Position numbers and translations under genes: made by a program | Notes under the pieces: model-generated | Told to the model about the DNA's origin: nothing | Database searches by the model: none | The model's input: the letters and a program-made list of their open reading frames with translations, nothing else | From: Autumnicola musiva | GTDB taxonomy: Bacteria; Bacteroidota; Bacteroidia; Flavobacteriales; Flavobacteriaceae | Reading direction: 5' to 3' | Assembly (NCBI RefSeq): GCF_031846585.1 | Contig: NZ_JAVRHK010000008.1 | Location: forward strand, 62,001 to 126,000 | DNA: 64,000 nucleotides | In this document: piece by piece, positions 42,127-51,637 of the stretch | Layout: every line of letters starts with the position of its first letter | Numbering within the stretch: position 1 is the stretch's first letter

Positions 42127-43046
42127 CAGATAAAATTTAATGAACATTCTAAAACCCAACCAGAAACCATCTGGTTGGCAAGGTCTTTTAACAAAATAGA
42201 GTCGAAGCCCTCTAATTCTTCCCTTAATTTTTGTTCCACTTTTTCAGTAAGTTTTTTTATAAATACTTTTTTCTCTACAATCAATCCTAGTGAGTCAAAA
42301 GCAACATCCTCTTCTAGTTGAGAAGCAATTCTGGTAAACCGTTCAAAATCTTTAGGATGTTCATTTTTAAGAAATTCGATTTGTTTAATTCCTTTTAAGT
42401 ATCTCTCGATGGATAAATCAGTGGCTTTTAAAACTGTTATTTCCAATTGTGACAAATCTTCATAGTCACTCTCAAAGACTTTACTATATTTCCTTTTGGC
42501 GTTCTCTACGTATGCATTCTCCAATTCTACCCAGTCGCTTTTCTCATTATCCTCTATAACTGGATTATACATAATCCCATTCTTAGAAAACTTTAAATAG
42601 GAAACGTAATCTTCAATTTCGTGAATGATTATTTTAAAATTGCAATCAAGAATTTCTAGGCTTTTACTTATGATTTCCCTTTCTTTTTTTCTACAGTGGG
42701 CATATATCTTCTTATCAGAGTTTTTCGGTGTAACTAAATACCATTCTTGAATCTTTAACTCTCCTAAAATTTTTTTTAAATCACTACAATTAGTTTCTAA
42801 CTTTTTAATATCTCTTGATATTTTGTCGCGCAAAGCTTCATATAATTCTTTTCCAGAAATATTGTTTTCCGGACAATAGCATTGAAAGGCCTTTCCAGTT
42901 TTTAAAGTAAATCCTTCTATCCCCAAATCTCCATTCGAATCTGGCATTTTTTGATAAACCTCTTCTTTGTAAACAATTTTAAAGACAATTTGGAATGTAT
43001 CTTCCCATGAATTAGGATCAAATTTTCCGTAATTAGTTTGAAACAT
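42126..43046 (-). CDS. Effector of the ABC-three-component system with a restriction endonuclease-like N-terminus
   Basis: Encodes 306 aa. Residues ~10-65 look like a PD-(D/E)xK fold: W14-E15-D16 in the first helix, D40 in NGDLGIEGF, and F54-Q55-C56-Y57 on the next strand. The usual lysine of the QxK motif is replaced by Tyr, so activity may be altered or supplied otherwise. Residues 60-160 continue the nuclease-like domain, and the C-terminal ~130 residues are helical and may contact the middle component. It is the first gene of the three, 36 bases downstream of an XRE regulator on the same strand. Confidence 0.65.
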   Translation of the reverse strand: MFQTNYGKFDPNSWEDTFQIVFKIVYKEEVYQKMPDSNGDLGIEGFTLKTGKAFQCYCPENNISGKELYEALRDKISRDIKKLETNCSDLKKILGELKIQEWYLVTPKNSDKKIYAHCRKKEREIISKSLEILDCNFKIIIHEIEDYVSYLKFSKNGIMYNPVIEDNEKSDWVELENAYVENAKRKYSKVFESDYEDLSQLEITVLKATDLSIERYLKGIKQIEFLKNEHPKDFERFTRIASQLEEDVAFDSLGLIVEKKVFIKKLTEKVEQKLREELEGFDSILLKDLANQMVSGWVLECSLNFI

Positions 43047-43082
43047 TATTTTGGTAGATTAGTTTGGAGTATTGTTCTAAAA

Positions 43083-43466
43083 CTATTTCTGCAGATACTT
43101 CTCCAAATAAACCACCTTATCCTTTTCAGCCTGAACCAGGCGTTCATAAAGCTCTACTATTTTTTCAACTGGATCTATTGTGCAGAAGTAATTGTTATTA
43201 TTTGCGCTATTATCTTTAAAGGTGTTATTGATGATATTGAATACTGCCTCTTCACTAAAATGACGAATCGCTTCTGGCGAAACTTTTAGAATCTCTGACA
43301 CTTTATCCAGTGTTTCATCTTCCACTTTTTCACTTTTTTCCAGGCTCGACACACTTTGTTGGCTAATGCCTAGTTCTTCGGCAAGGGTTTCCTGTTTCAT
43401 TCCACGCAATTCACGAATGCGAGCAATTTTGCGGCCTATATGGTTGGGTTTGGTAGTTGTTGTCAT
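43083..43466 (-). CDS. XRE family regulator next to the ABC-three-component system
   Basis: Encodes 127 aa, almost identical in its first 50 residues to the protein at 29618 (IGRKIARIRELRGMKQETLA and SQQSVSSLEKSEKVEDETL). It ends with the coiled-coil helix IVELYERLVQAEKDKVVYLE. It is the first gene of the leftward operon, so it probably represses the ABC-3C genes until needed (inference from position). Confidence 0.85.
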   Translation of the reverse strand: MTTTTKPNHIGRKIARIRELRGMKQETLAEELGISQQSVSSLEKSEKVEDETLDKVSEILKVSPEAIRHFSEEAVFNIINNTFKDNSANNNNYFCTIDPVEKIVELYERLVQAEKDKVVYLEKYLQK

Positions 43467-43722
43467 AATCTCAAAGATAAGGATTCATTTTAAAGTATTA
43501 AGAGGTTCCGCAAGCGGTAATTTACAGGTTACCGGCTGTATTTTACAAGTCCGCCTGGTTTGGTACACGGGTTAATTTTCAGAATTTGAAGCCATAATCA
43601 ATAAAATTAACGGCTGACTAATGAAAATTTCTGCCCATAACTCCAAATATATAGAAAATGTGTTAAAATCAATTACGGGAAACCGTATTAGGAAAAAATA
43701 AAAACTTTTAAATAATAATATT

Positions 43723-44595
43723 ATGAAAATCAAAAACATACCACAGCACGTATTGGAGCGCCTCATAGAGGTAATCAGGTCTTTGGTTAATGTGCATTCC
43801 ATTTACTGGATTGCCGCAATTAAAAAAGGGCATTCATCAATGTATTTGTTCAATTCTGAAGTCAATGGCAATCTTAAACAAAATTATGAGTTCACTCTGC
43901 TTATCATCAGCTACGAAGAAATTGGCAATCCCAAAACTTTTATGGGCGAGGTGTTCAATACAATGAAGGAACAGGTGCAATTGTATAGCATCCATTATTC
44001 CCATAATGACATTAAACGGCGCTTAGAAGCAGGCGATAATTTTTTAAGTCGGGTGCTTTTTCCTGGGAATTGTTTGTTTCAGGAAAGTCCGTTATCACTT
44101 ACAAGCTATTGCTACCACCCCAGGAAATTTGAAGAAATTAGAAAGGTATGGGAGTTTAGATTGAACCGGGCATCTTACTTTGAAGATAAAACAAATACTT
44201 TAGATATGGTGGATGATGAAAGTGCAAGGATGGTATTGGTTAGCCAAATCATATTGCAAACCTGCGCTGCACTCATCTGGGTATATTGGGAATGGAAACC
44301 CCACTATTTTAAGCTCGACCTGCTTTTAAACCTCTGTAAAAATTTTAGCAAAAGCCCCCTGATAGTTTTGCCGAAAAAATCATTCACCTCAAAAAAGGCC
44401 TATAGCCAGCTTTGCCATTCACAGTTTAATCTCAACTTTAAAACAGCAGATGACGTAACCATGATAGATAGTGATTATGCCAGTAATTTAGCGGAACGAT
44501 TTTTAAGAAGCGTTCGTAAGGAAGGAAATAAAAAACTTAAGGAACTCGAGCTTCTGCATAATCAAAAATACTCAGAAGGACTTACAGCAAAATAG
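43723..44595 (+). CDS. Putative nucleotidyltransferase-HEPN-like fusion protein
   Basis: Encodes 290 aa. Residues ~1-125 resemble a nucleotidyltransferase-like domain (VHSIYWIAAIKKG then YEFTLLIISYEEI), where acidic residues of the usual G-S-x-A-x-G-x-x-S-D-x-D motif are not well kept. Residues ~140-240 are helical and resemble a HEPN domain (FRLNRASYFEDKTNTLDMVD then ILQTCAALIWVYWEWKPHYF), but I see no clear R-x-x-x-x-H catalytic motif. Single-chain proteins of this type are common accessory genes in Bacteroidota. It could be an RNA-targeting toxin or only a binding protein. Confidence 0.5.
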   Translation: MKIKNIPQHVLERLIEVIRSLVNVHSIYWIAAIKKGHSSMYLFNSEVNGNLKQNYEFTLLIISYEEIGNPKTFMGEVFNTMKEQVQLYSIHYSHNDIKRRLEAGDNFLSRVLFPGNCLFQESPLSLTSYCYHPRKFEEIRKVWEFRLNRASYFEDKTNTLDMVDDESARMVLVSQIILQTCAALIWVYWEWKPHYFKLDLLLNLCKNFSKSPLIVLPKKSFTSKKAYSQLCHSQFNLNFKTADDVTMIDSDYASNLAERFLRSVRKEGNKKLKELELLHNQKYSEGLTAK

Positions 44596-44651
44596 TATTG
44601 TAATTCACAGAAAAATAAAGCCAAAAGTAGTAGATGACAAAAATTTAAATT

Positions 44652-44981
44652 ATGAAAATCGAGCGAGAAAAGAGTATTAAAACCCTGGAAACTATGGCGA
44701 AATTAAAATTAAATACACTTCGCCCAAGTAACTCCCAAAAAAATAAAATGAAACCTGCCTTTTTAAAATTTGATGGCTATTTAGAGTTATTTACCACTAT
44801 AGAAAGTCTATTAAATGTATGTATTTTAGCCTCCGAAGGTGATTCTTACAGTCCCTCAAAAATAAAATGTCCGGAAGAAAGTATACGTAAATCGCTCGAA
44901 TTAGTAGTGCAACTTTTACCCTTTGAAGAAGGAGAGTTTTTGGATGAAGCATACCGATTATTCAAGGAGAATTTTGAGTAG
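44652..44981 (+). CDS. Hypothetical helical protein
   Basis: Encodes 109 aa, soluble, no signal. It is largely helical with a basic N-terminus and an acidic C-terminus (VQLLPFEEGEFLDEAYRLFK). It lies 56 bases after the NTase/HEPN-like gene on the same strand and could be its partner, for example an antidote. I recognise no family. Confidence 0.5.
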   Translation: MKIEREKSIKTLETMAKLKLNTLRPSNSQKNKMKPAFLKFDGYLELFTTIESLLNVCILASEGDSYSPSKIKCPEESIRKSLELVVQLLPFEEGEFLDEAYRLFKENFE

Positions 44982-45025
44982 TATCCATCTACTAATATTC
45001 ATCTTTAATTAAGTGGGAACTAAAC

Positions 45026-45076
45026 GCAAGATGTGTGCCTGTGGGCACAATCTTGATTGCTCCCGATGGTCGCAAT
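45026..45076. repeat. Repeat block R1, copy 2
   Basis: Identical over 51 bases to 31254-31304. Here it is followed after 37 bases by R2, with no gene between; at 31 kb the AbiEii pair occupies that place. Confidence 0.8.
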
Positions 45077-45113
45077 GAAAAAAAGAGATGTTTTAAGGGT
45101 TAAAATTCAAACC

Positions 45114-45410
45114 AAACCATTTACTTTTTTCATCTTGAGCATTTTCCTTTTGCTGGTGAAAAGAAAATAATATGTAGATAAGGATGAATAGGTCATTCTG
45201 CTATTTTTATTTACTTCTTTCAGCGCCATCACATTACCTTTTGATGCCCTTAATCTTCAAGCTTTGAAATTATAGAGGAGTTATAAATAGCTTTTTAGCG
45301 GTTTATGCACTCCGGTTAATTTTATAGCTTATTATTTTAGCAGCAAAAGGTAAGGTGAAGTAAGAAAGTATCTTAAAGACCTCTGAAATCCTGATCGGTG
45401 ATTTTTAGTT
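45114..45410. repeat. Repeat block R2, copy 2
   Basis: Similar to 32531-32820 along its length. The end (GAAATCCTGATCGGTGATTT) recurs at 55064-55085 in a partial third copy. The region 44982-45706 contains only R1, R2 and R3. Confidence 0.85.
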
Positions 45411-45470
45411 ACCCCTAGCGGACTTGAGTCAAAAAGCTTTTTCGATATTATTCTTCAATATTGAAGATTC

Positions 45471-45561
45471 TAAGCTTTTTGGCTCGTGTCCAAGACAAAA
45501 TGTAATGAACCTGTTTTACTGAAATGGAGCTTTTGCGAAATGGAGGTAAAAGTGGTGAATG
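45471..45561. repeat. Repeat block R3, copy 2
   Basis: Similar to 35348-35440 and 55150-55242. R2 and R3 are only about 60 bases apart here; at 32.8-35.3 kb ilvD and the Crp-type gene lie between them. Confidence 0.85.
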
Positions 45562-45706
45562 GCCTCAAATACTTAGTTTAATTAAAATTTATTAATTTAG
45601 GAAAGAATTCTTTAAGGCAACCCTACTTGCTCATATTTCTCCAATGTACTCTCGTTTGAGAATTACTATGAAGGAAAAATAAATGAATATATAAAAGTAA
45701 GGCCTT

Positions 45707-46675
45707 ATGACAAACATTACCCGCAATCCTCCATCTTCCGTTCTGGAGAATTTACAACTACTTGAAGCGGATTTAGATTCAAAAATTCCTTTCAAAAAAT
45801 TAGACAAAAATTTACTAATAGCTACCTGGAATATCCGTTCTTTTGGAAGTTTGACACGTAAATGGAGCTCGGAAGAAGACGATTCACCAAAACGAGATTT
45901 ACATTCTATTTTGTGTATAGCTGCCATCATAAAACGTTTTGACGTAATTGCAATTCAGGAGGTTAGAGCTAACATTCGAGCACTTAGAGATACTTTGAAG
46001 ATCTTAGGTAATCATTGGTCCCTTATTTTGACCGATGTAACAAAAGGTGACAAAGGAAACGGCGAAAGAATGGCTTATTTATTCGATACAAGAAGGGTTA
46101 ATCTATCTGGCTTGGCTTGTGAATTAGTAGTTCCTCAAGAATGGAAAGATAAAGATATTTCCGAAAATGCACTACAAACCCAATTTGCTCGGACACCCTA
46201 TGCCGTCAGTTTTAAATCCTGCAATCATACATTCATACTAGTAACACTACATATTCTATATGGTAAGAAATCTCAGGAAAGAATTCCAGAATTAAGAGCT
46301 ATTGCTAAGTGGTTATCTGATTGGGCTGGTGATGTTAATGCCTATCATCAAAATCTTATTACTCTAGGAGATTTTAATATTGACGAACGTGGTGACTTAC
46401 TTAATAAAACTTTTCTAAAGGAGGGGTTATATGTTCCGGAGCAATTACAAGCCAAATCAACTACGCGATCTATTTTTGATGAAACAAAATACTATGATCA
46501 AATTGCCTGGTTTAAAAATAGCAAAAGCGTTCCAAACTTATCTATGACGTTTTCAAATGCCGGTAGTTATAATTTTCTCCAAGTTGCAATGGAAAATCGC
46601 AAATTAGAGAAGCGAACAATTTCCTATATGATGTCTGATCATTACCCTCTTTGGGCTGAATTTAAGATGTGCTAA
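45707..46675 (+). CDS. Endonuclease/exonuclease/phosphatase (EEP) family protein
   Basis: Encodes 322 aa, no signal peptide. The family motifs are in order: ATWNIRSFG near residue 43, IAIQEVRAN near 82 (metal-binding Glu), TLGDFNIDERGD near 223 and SDHYPLWAEF at the end (catalytic Asp-His). The fold cuts phosphodiesters in DNA, RNA or lipids. The gene lies 17 bases before a patatin gene and as cargo between R3 and the Lamassu-type operon, so a role in phage defence is possible but not shown. Confidence 0.85.
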   Translation: MTNITRNPPSSVLENLQLLEADLDSKIPFKKLDKNLLIATWNIRSFGSLTRKWSSEEDDSPKRDLHSILCIAAIIKRFDVIAIQEVRANIRALRDTLKILGNHWSLILTDVTKGDKGNGERMAYLFDTRRVNLSGLACELVVPQEWKDKDISENALQTQFARTPYAVSFKSCNHTFILVTLHILYGKKSQERIPELRAIAKWLSDWAGDVNAYHQNLITLGDFNIDERGDLLNKTFLKEGLYVPEQLQAKSTTRSIFDETKYYDQIAWFKNSKSVPNLSMTFSNAGSYNFLQVAMENRKLEKRTISYMMSDHYPLWAEFKMC

Positions 46676-46692
46676 CCAATAAATATCATAAA

Positions 46693-48453
46693 ATGAATTC
46701 AAAAACTTTCAATTTAGGAATAACAATGGCTGGTGCCGTCTCTGCCGGTGCTTATACGGCTGGATTTATGGATTATCTCATAGAGGTTCTCAATAACTGG
46801 GAAGAACAAAAAATATCCATAAGAAAAAAACTAAAGGACAACAAACCTCTAACCGAATTTGAGAAAAAAATACCTTTACATGATGTTAGCATAGAAGCTT
46901 TAGGAGGTGCTTCAGCCGGAGGAATGGTGAGTATGATAACAGCATTATCCTTCTATAAGAGCTTTAAACCTGTAGATATTCCAACGGATCAGAAAACCGG
47001 TAATTTTCTCTATGATAGCTGGGTGTTACTAAATGATGATATTGCAAAGAATATAACCACATTTGAAAAAATGCTCAGCACGGATGATTTTGATAATAAT
47101 CCAGAAGGAATACCATCTCTGTTAAATTCTAAGTCAATTGATTCGATAGCAGATAAAGTCTTTGAATTCTTTGAAGAAAATTCATCAGGGGAAATTATGC
47201 CTTCCTATATTTCAAAAGATCTAAGAATTTTACTCACTTTATGCAGTCTTAGGGGAATACCTTTTGAGCTGAATTTTAAAAATTTTAGTTCAGCCAATTT
47301 TCCACATACTCCTGGACATAGAATGAATGAGCATATGATTGTAGCTCACTTTAAAGTTGATCATAATAATAAAACGGATCAAAATTTCTATTTAAACTTT
47401 GATCCGTTTAGTCAGGAGTCTAGGGATTTATTAAAACTGTGCACAAAAGCGACTGGGGCATTCCCTTTAGGCTTAGCTGCAAGGAACTTTGAAGGAGTCT
47501 TATCTCCTGAGTATGTCAAAAACTGTATACTACGAAATCTGGAAATAGATAATAAGAAGGGTATTGATATTAAAATTAATGATCCTTCATTTGATTTCAC
47601 TTGTATTGATGGAGGAACCATAAATAACGAACCCTATTCTGAAGTAGTTCAGGTTTTAGAATCAAAAAGACCCGAAGGGGATCCTAAAAAACCAATGTCG
47701 GGAGTTATAATGGTTGATCCTTTTCCCAATTTTTATAATCAGGATGAACCTGGAGAGGTTGAAAATCCTATTACCTCCTCATTATTCCAAAATAACATTT
47801 GGAAAGTAATTCCAAAGGCATATACAACCTTCAGGGAACAAGTCAGGGTGAAACACGCAGGGAGCTTTTATAAGGATTACTTGCGTCTATTAATCTTTCC
47901 TGTGAAGTGGGAACAAATTGGTGTTTTGAAAGATCATCCACCTATATCATGCGCTTCACTTGGAGGTTTTGGGGGTTTTCTGAATCGTGAATTTCGTAAA
48001 CATGATTTTTTTTTAGGAAGAGATAATGCCCGGAATTTTTTAAGAGCTTACTGTATGCTAGAATATGAACCAGAAAATCCGCATCCGTTGTTTCAGGATA
48101 TTGATCAAAGTTCTGTCGAAATTTTTGGTAAAAGAACCGAGGGTAAAACCTTCCTTCCAATTATACCTGATATAAATTTTATTGAAGATAAAGCAAATGG
48201 TCAGTCTAATCCATTTAAATATACCGTAGAGGATTTTCCAAAAATTGATAATAGTTATTTCGACAAGATAAAACCGGCTTTATCAAGGAGGGTAAAAAAA
48301 ATGCTAACTCATGAAATAAACAAATATTTCGAAAATAAATGGCTCTTTCGGAACGCATCAAAAGTTTTTAGAGGTTTAATCACTAAACGAATTACTAGTT
48401 ATGTGATTAAAACAATGAAAAAAGATTTCCAAAACAGGAAAATGTTGGATTAA
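46693..48453 (+). CDS. Patatin-like phospholipase
   Basis: Encodes 586 aa from ATG at 46693. The oxyanion-hole region is TMAGAVSAGAYTAGF near residue 11, the nucleophile Ser74 is in GGASAGG, and the catalytic Asp is in CIDGGTINNEP. It is longer than bacterial patatins of the minimal kind, with a large helical C-terminus that has no segment I recognise. Patatins are effectors in several anti-phage systems, where they break down membranes. Here there is no CD-NTase gene; the only close partner is the EEP gene. It converges on the SMC-like gene with 52 bases between. Confidence 0.88.
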   Translation: MNSKTFNLGITMAGAVSAGAYTAGFMDYLIEVLNNWEEQKISIRKKLKDNKPLTEFEKKIPLHDVSIEALGGASAGGMVSMITALSFYKSFKPVDIPTDQKTGNFLYDSWVLLNDDIAKNITTFEKMLSTDDFDNNPEGIPSLLNSKSIDSIADKVFEFFEENSSGEIMPSYISKDLRILLTLCSLRGIPFELNFKNFSSANFPHTPGHRMNEHMIVAHFKVDHNNKTDQNFYLNFDPFSQESRDLLKLCTKATGAFPLGLAARNFEGVLSPEYVKNCILRNLEIDNKKGIDIKINDPSFDFTCIDGGTINNEPYSEVVQVLESKRPEGDPKKPMSGVIMVDPFPNFYNQDEPGEVENPITSSLFQNNIWKVIPKAYTTFREQVRVKHAGSFYKDYLRLLIFPVKWEQIGVLKDHPPISCASLGGFGGFLNREFRKHDFFLGRDNARNFLRAYCMLEYEPENPHPLFQDIDQSSVEIFGKRTEGKTFLPIIPDINFIEDKANGQSNPFKYTVEDFPKIDNSYFDKIKPALSRRVKKMLTHEINKYFENKWLFRNASKVFRGLITKRITSYVIKTMKKDFQNRKMLD

Positions 48454-48505
48454 ATTAATTAAATCTATGTTAATTACAATTAATTCACTTTTTTTAATCC
48501 AAAAC

Positions 48506-51500
48506 TTATAAAAATTCAGTTGCGCTTTGTTTTTTCAATTTGCCAAAACTTTCTAACTCCAAAAATTTAGATTGGAATAGATTTGTAGGGATCTTTTTCT
48601 TCAACAGTTCATGGAATTTCTTGTCATGTGTAGAGAGGATAATCTGTTTATCAAGTTTTAGAATAATCCCTCGAAAAAGGTCAATGGTTGAAAGAATATT
48701 AATCGTATCCATGGATTGAATAGGATCATCAATAAAAATACAGTCATAATCTTCAGATTTAAGGGCTGTTGCCAGGAAAATACTAAGGCTAAGGATATTT
48801 ATTTGTGCAGTACTAAAATACAGGTTAGGTATCTGTTTTTTAGTTTCCTTATCATCCATGACAAATACTTCAAGGCTAGGTCGGTTGCCGTCAAAATCCG
48901 CTTTAAAGCCTACTTTAGTAAAATCCGGATGGGGATCTATTTTAGAATAAATCTCATTGATAAGTTCTTCATAAAAGAAGTTACTGATTTGTGTATCCAA
49001 TTGTTCCCTGGTAGCTATTACCTCTGCCATTATTTTCGGGCTGACCTTACTTTCCACAAACTGAATTTCTTCCGTAAGTTCCGTTATTTTCTGCCGAGCA
49101 TTTTCCGATTCGAGGTATGGTAAAATTACCTCGCTATAAGCTTTTAGTTTATTCAGCTCTTTTAATAATGCTTCTATTTTTTCTATATTCTCACGGCTTC
49201 TTTTTTCTATACCTGAAAACTCACTCTCTAACTTTTCTTTGTTATGGTTTCCACTCTCTATATCTAGTTTATCATCCAGAAAGAAACGGTAAATATCAAC
49301 TTGTCTGCTTTTATCGTTTTGTTTTTTACTAATTTCCCTTTTTTCTTGCAAAAGGCTTTGCCTGGAGTAGGTTTTTAATTCAGTATTCAGTGTGTTAATA
49401 ATCTCTTCTAGTCTGGCTTGAAGAGATGTTTTGTCCTTGATATTATTATTTAGAGAGGACAGTTCTATTTGCAGATCTTCCGATACGATCTTTCGTTCTG
49501 GATGATTTTCCTTAAACCAGTGGATCACTTTCGTATAGACAGGGTCGAGAAGTAACTCTGCTATTTCTTTTTCCAAAAGCTTTATCTCGGATTCTGTAGC
49601 TTCATTAAGTTTTTCATTATTCTGAATAGCATCAATGATTAAGTTCATCTTCTTTTTTTCCTCTCCCAGTTTTTCTTTGGTATCCTCCAGGTCTTTTGTG
49701 AGTTTTAGTTCAAAACCCTTTATAGAATCTTCCTCAAACAGCTTTTGTAATCCGGATCTTTCATCCTGAAGTTGAAGGATATCCCGATTTACTTTAGTGA
49801 GTTCTTTTTCCATTTCCCCGATACTTTTCAAAAGCGTTTTCCTTTCATCGGAGGGAGCTTTCAGTTCTTTCTCATAAAATTCGATCAGGTCCTGTTGCGC
49901 TTTTTCTTCGGTTTTGTCGAATGCTGTTATTTGCTGTTGTAACTCATTACGCTGTTTCAGGAGTCTTTGAATGCTATCAGAGAGGGCTTTATTATTTGAG
50001 ATACGTTTAGCAAGTGTTTCGTAGCTCGCATAGTTTTGTTCACATAGAGGGCAGGTATCGGTTTCTTTTTGGTTCACCAGTTCCAGTCCATCCTGAATAA
50101 AATTTTCCAGGCTTTTATTCAAAGAATCTTGTTCAGAAATGAGAGTATTGAGGTCCTTTACTTCCGCTTTTAGCGACAAACGTCTCTCATCATTAGATTC
50201 GATAGTTCTGATCAAATTACTAAGTTCTGTATTATCCTGAACACTCAGTAAAGAATACTGCCCTTGTTTGGTTTCGGCGATCAAAAGGCGAAATTCATAA
50301 ATCCTTTCGTTTAATTTTTCAAGTTTAGCCTCTAGAGTTTTTAATTGTAGTTGCTCTTGTTCCTGGGTTAATTCTAACCTGGAAATAGCTAAGGCGATTT
50401 CATTTAATCTTTTCTCGGTGGTGGGAATTTCCTGGAGCTGCTTCCTGGTCGTTTCCTGCAATCTGCTTAACCGGGTGATCTCCGAATCGATTTCTATTGA
50501 TGAACGTTTTTGTTTTTCCAGGGTTTCCAAATAGACTTTTATACGATCTTTGTACTGGGAGATCTTTGCATGTTTTTCGTCTAGTTTATTTTCAACTTCG
50601 AGGTAGGAAGGAAAAATTTTTAATATATCTTCCAGAACTGCTTTATCCCGTCGCAGACTGATGAGTTCTTTTTCCAGCTGATTGTTTTCGTTTGTCGCAC
50701 TTTCAACCTGTTCAAACTTCTCCAGAAGTTCCTCTATCATTCTGAGGTCTTCGGCTATCTTTTTAAGATCTTCCTGGATCTTAAAATATTCATCTTTTGA
50801 GATGACTTTTTCATCTCCGGTTTGGGCTATTTTTAAGGAATCCAGTATTTGCAAGGATTTATCGATAGTGTCATGATCTATAATCGCCTCAGAGATCTGG
50901 TTTTGCAATTGAATAATCTCCTTTCTGGAGGTTGTCATAAGAACAGGCTTCAGGGTAGGGTTAACCTGCTTATTGATGATTCCGATCTGGTTATTGATCT
51001 TTTCGAGAAGATTTTCTTCCTTTTCTTTAATAATGTGAGACTTTAATTCTTCAATTTCCTCACGCAGCCCTTTTATATAGCTCTCATTCTCTTCGGCCAG
51101 TATTTTTACATTTTGATAAAATACATCTAAATCTTGAAGGTCAGAATTCTTCATGAATTTTTCATAACGAAGTTTTCCATCATCTTCTTTTAAAAATGCA
51201 GCGATCCATTCCTGCGAAAGAATTACATTTTGAAAGCTGCTTTGCTCCTCTTTTTTAATATCCGAATTGCTGGCACCATGAACTTTCAGTTTTTTAGTTT
51301 GTGTTTTATTCCCCTGATCGGTGAGGTATTTGACATAGGTTTCACGATCCAGGTTATTTTTATTTTTAAGGATATTCACAAGCTGTTTTGTTCCTTCGAT
51401 CTTTTGCTGGTTACGGATAAAGGTATCGGTAAGTTTTTCTTTTCTCCAAAGCCGGGAAACCTGATTGGTAACAGCCCATTCAACGGCATCATAAAAAGAT

Positions 51501-51637
51501 GTTTTACCAAATCCATTAGGAGCATATAAGGATATGAAATTCGAGGCTTTACCATTTGATGTAGAAAAATCAAAGCTAGCGTCCCTGGGGTCATCGTATG
51601 CCCTGAAACCTGATATTATGACTGATCTAAACTTCAT
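48506..51637 (-). CDS. SMC-like ATPase of a Lamassu-type system (LmuB-like)
   Basis: Encodes 1043 aa. Walker A is APNGFGKTS at residues 39-47. Very long coiled coils follow, with a zinc hook CPLCEQNY near residue 525. The C-terminal head has IFIDDPIQSMDTINILSTID (Walker B and D-loop) and an H-loop in IILSTHD. It is the last of four overlapping genes, with an 11-base overlap to the small gene before it. In Lamassu the SMC-like protein detects DNA structures such as ends or palindromes and frees the effector. The assignment rests on architecture plus partner genes. Confidence 0.82.
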   Translation of the reverse strand: MKFRSVIISGFRAYDDPRDASFDFSTSNGKASNFISLYAPNGFGKTSFYDAVEWAVTNQVSRLWRKEKLTDTFIRNQQKIEGTKQLVNILKNKNNLDRETYVKYLTDQGNKTQTKKLKVHGASNSDIKKEEQSSFQNVILSQEWIAAFLKEDDGKLRYEKFMKNSDLQDLDVFYQNVKILAEENESYIKGLREEIEELKSHIIKEKEENLLEKINNQIGIINKQVNPTLKPVLMTTSRKEIIQLQNQISEAIIDHDTIDKSLQILDSLKIAQTGDEKVISKDEYFKIQEDLKKIAEDLRMIEELLEKFEQVESATNENNQLEKELISLRRDKAVLEDILKIFPSYLEVENKLDEKHAKISQYKDRIKVYLETLEKQKRSSIEIDSEITRLSRLQETTRKQLQEIPTTEKRLNEIALAISRLELTQEQEQLQLKTLEAKLEKLNERIYEFRLLIAETKQGQYSLLSVQDNTELSNLIRTIESNDERRLSLKAEVKDLNTLISEQDSLNKSLENFIQDGLELVNQKETDTCPLCEQNYASYETLAKRISNNKALSDSIQRLLKQRNELQQQITAFDKTEEKAQQDLIEFYEKELKAPSDERKTLLKSIGEMEKELTKVNRDILQLQDERSGLQKLFEEDSIKGFELKLTKDLEDTKEKLGEEKKKMNLIIDAIQNNEKLNEATESEIKLLEKEIAELLLDPVYTKVIHWFKENHPERKIVSEDLQIELSSLNNNIKDKTSLQARLEEIINTLNTELKTYSRQSLLQEKREISKKQNDKSRQVDIYRFFLDDKLDIESGNHNKEKLESEFSGIEKRSRENIEKIEALLKELNKLKAYSEVILPYLESENARQKITELTEEIQFVESKVSPKIMAEVIATREQLDTQISNFFYEELINEIYSKIDPHPDFTKVGFKADFDGNRPSLEVFVMDDKETKKQIPNLYFSTAQINILSLSIFLATALKSEDYDCIFIDDPIQSMDTINILSTIDLFRGIILKLDKQIILSTHDKKFHELLKKKIPTNLFQSKFLELESFGKLKKQSATEFL

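Noticed and set aside
45707..48453. CBASS with patatin effector
   Set aside because: No CD-NTase, Cap2/Cap3 or HORMA/TRIP13 genes are present; the neighbour is an EEP-fold protein.
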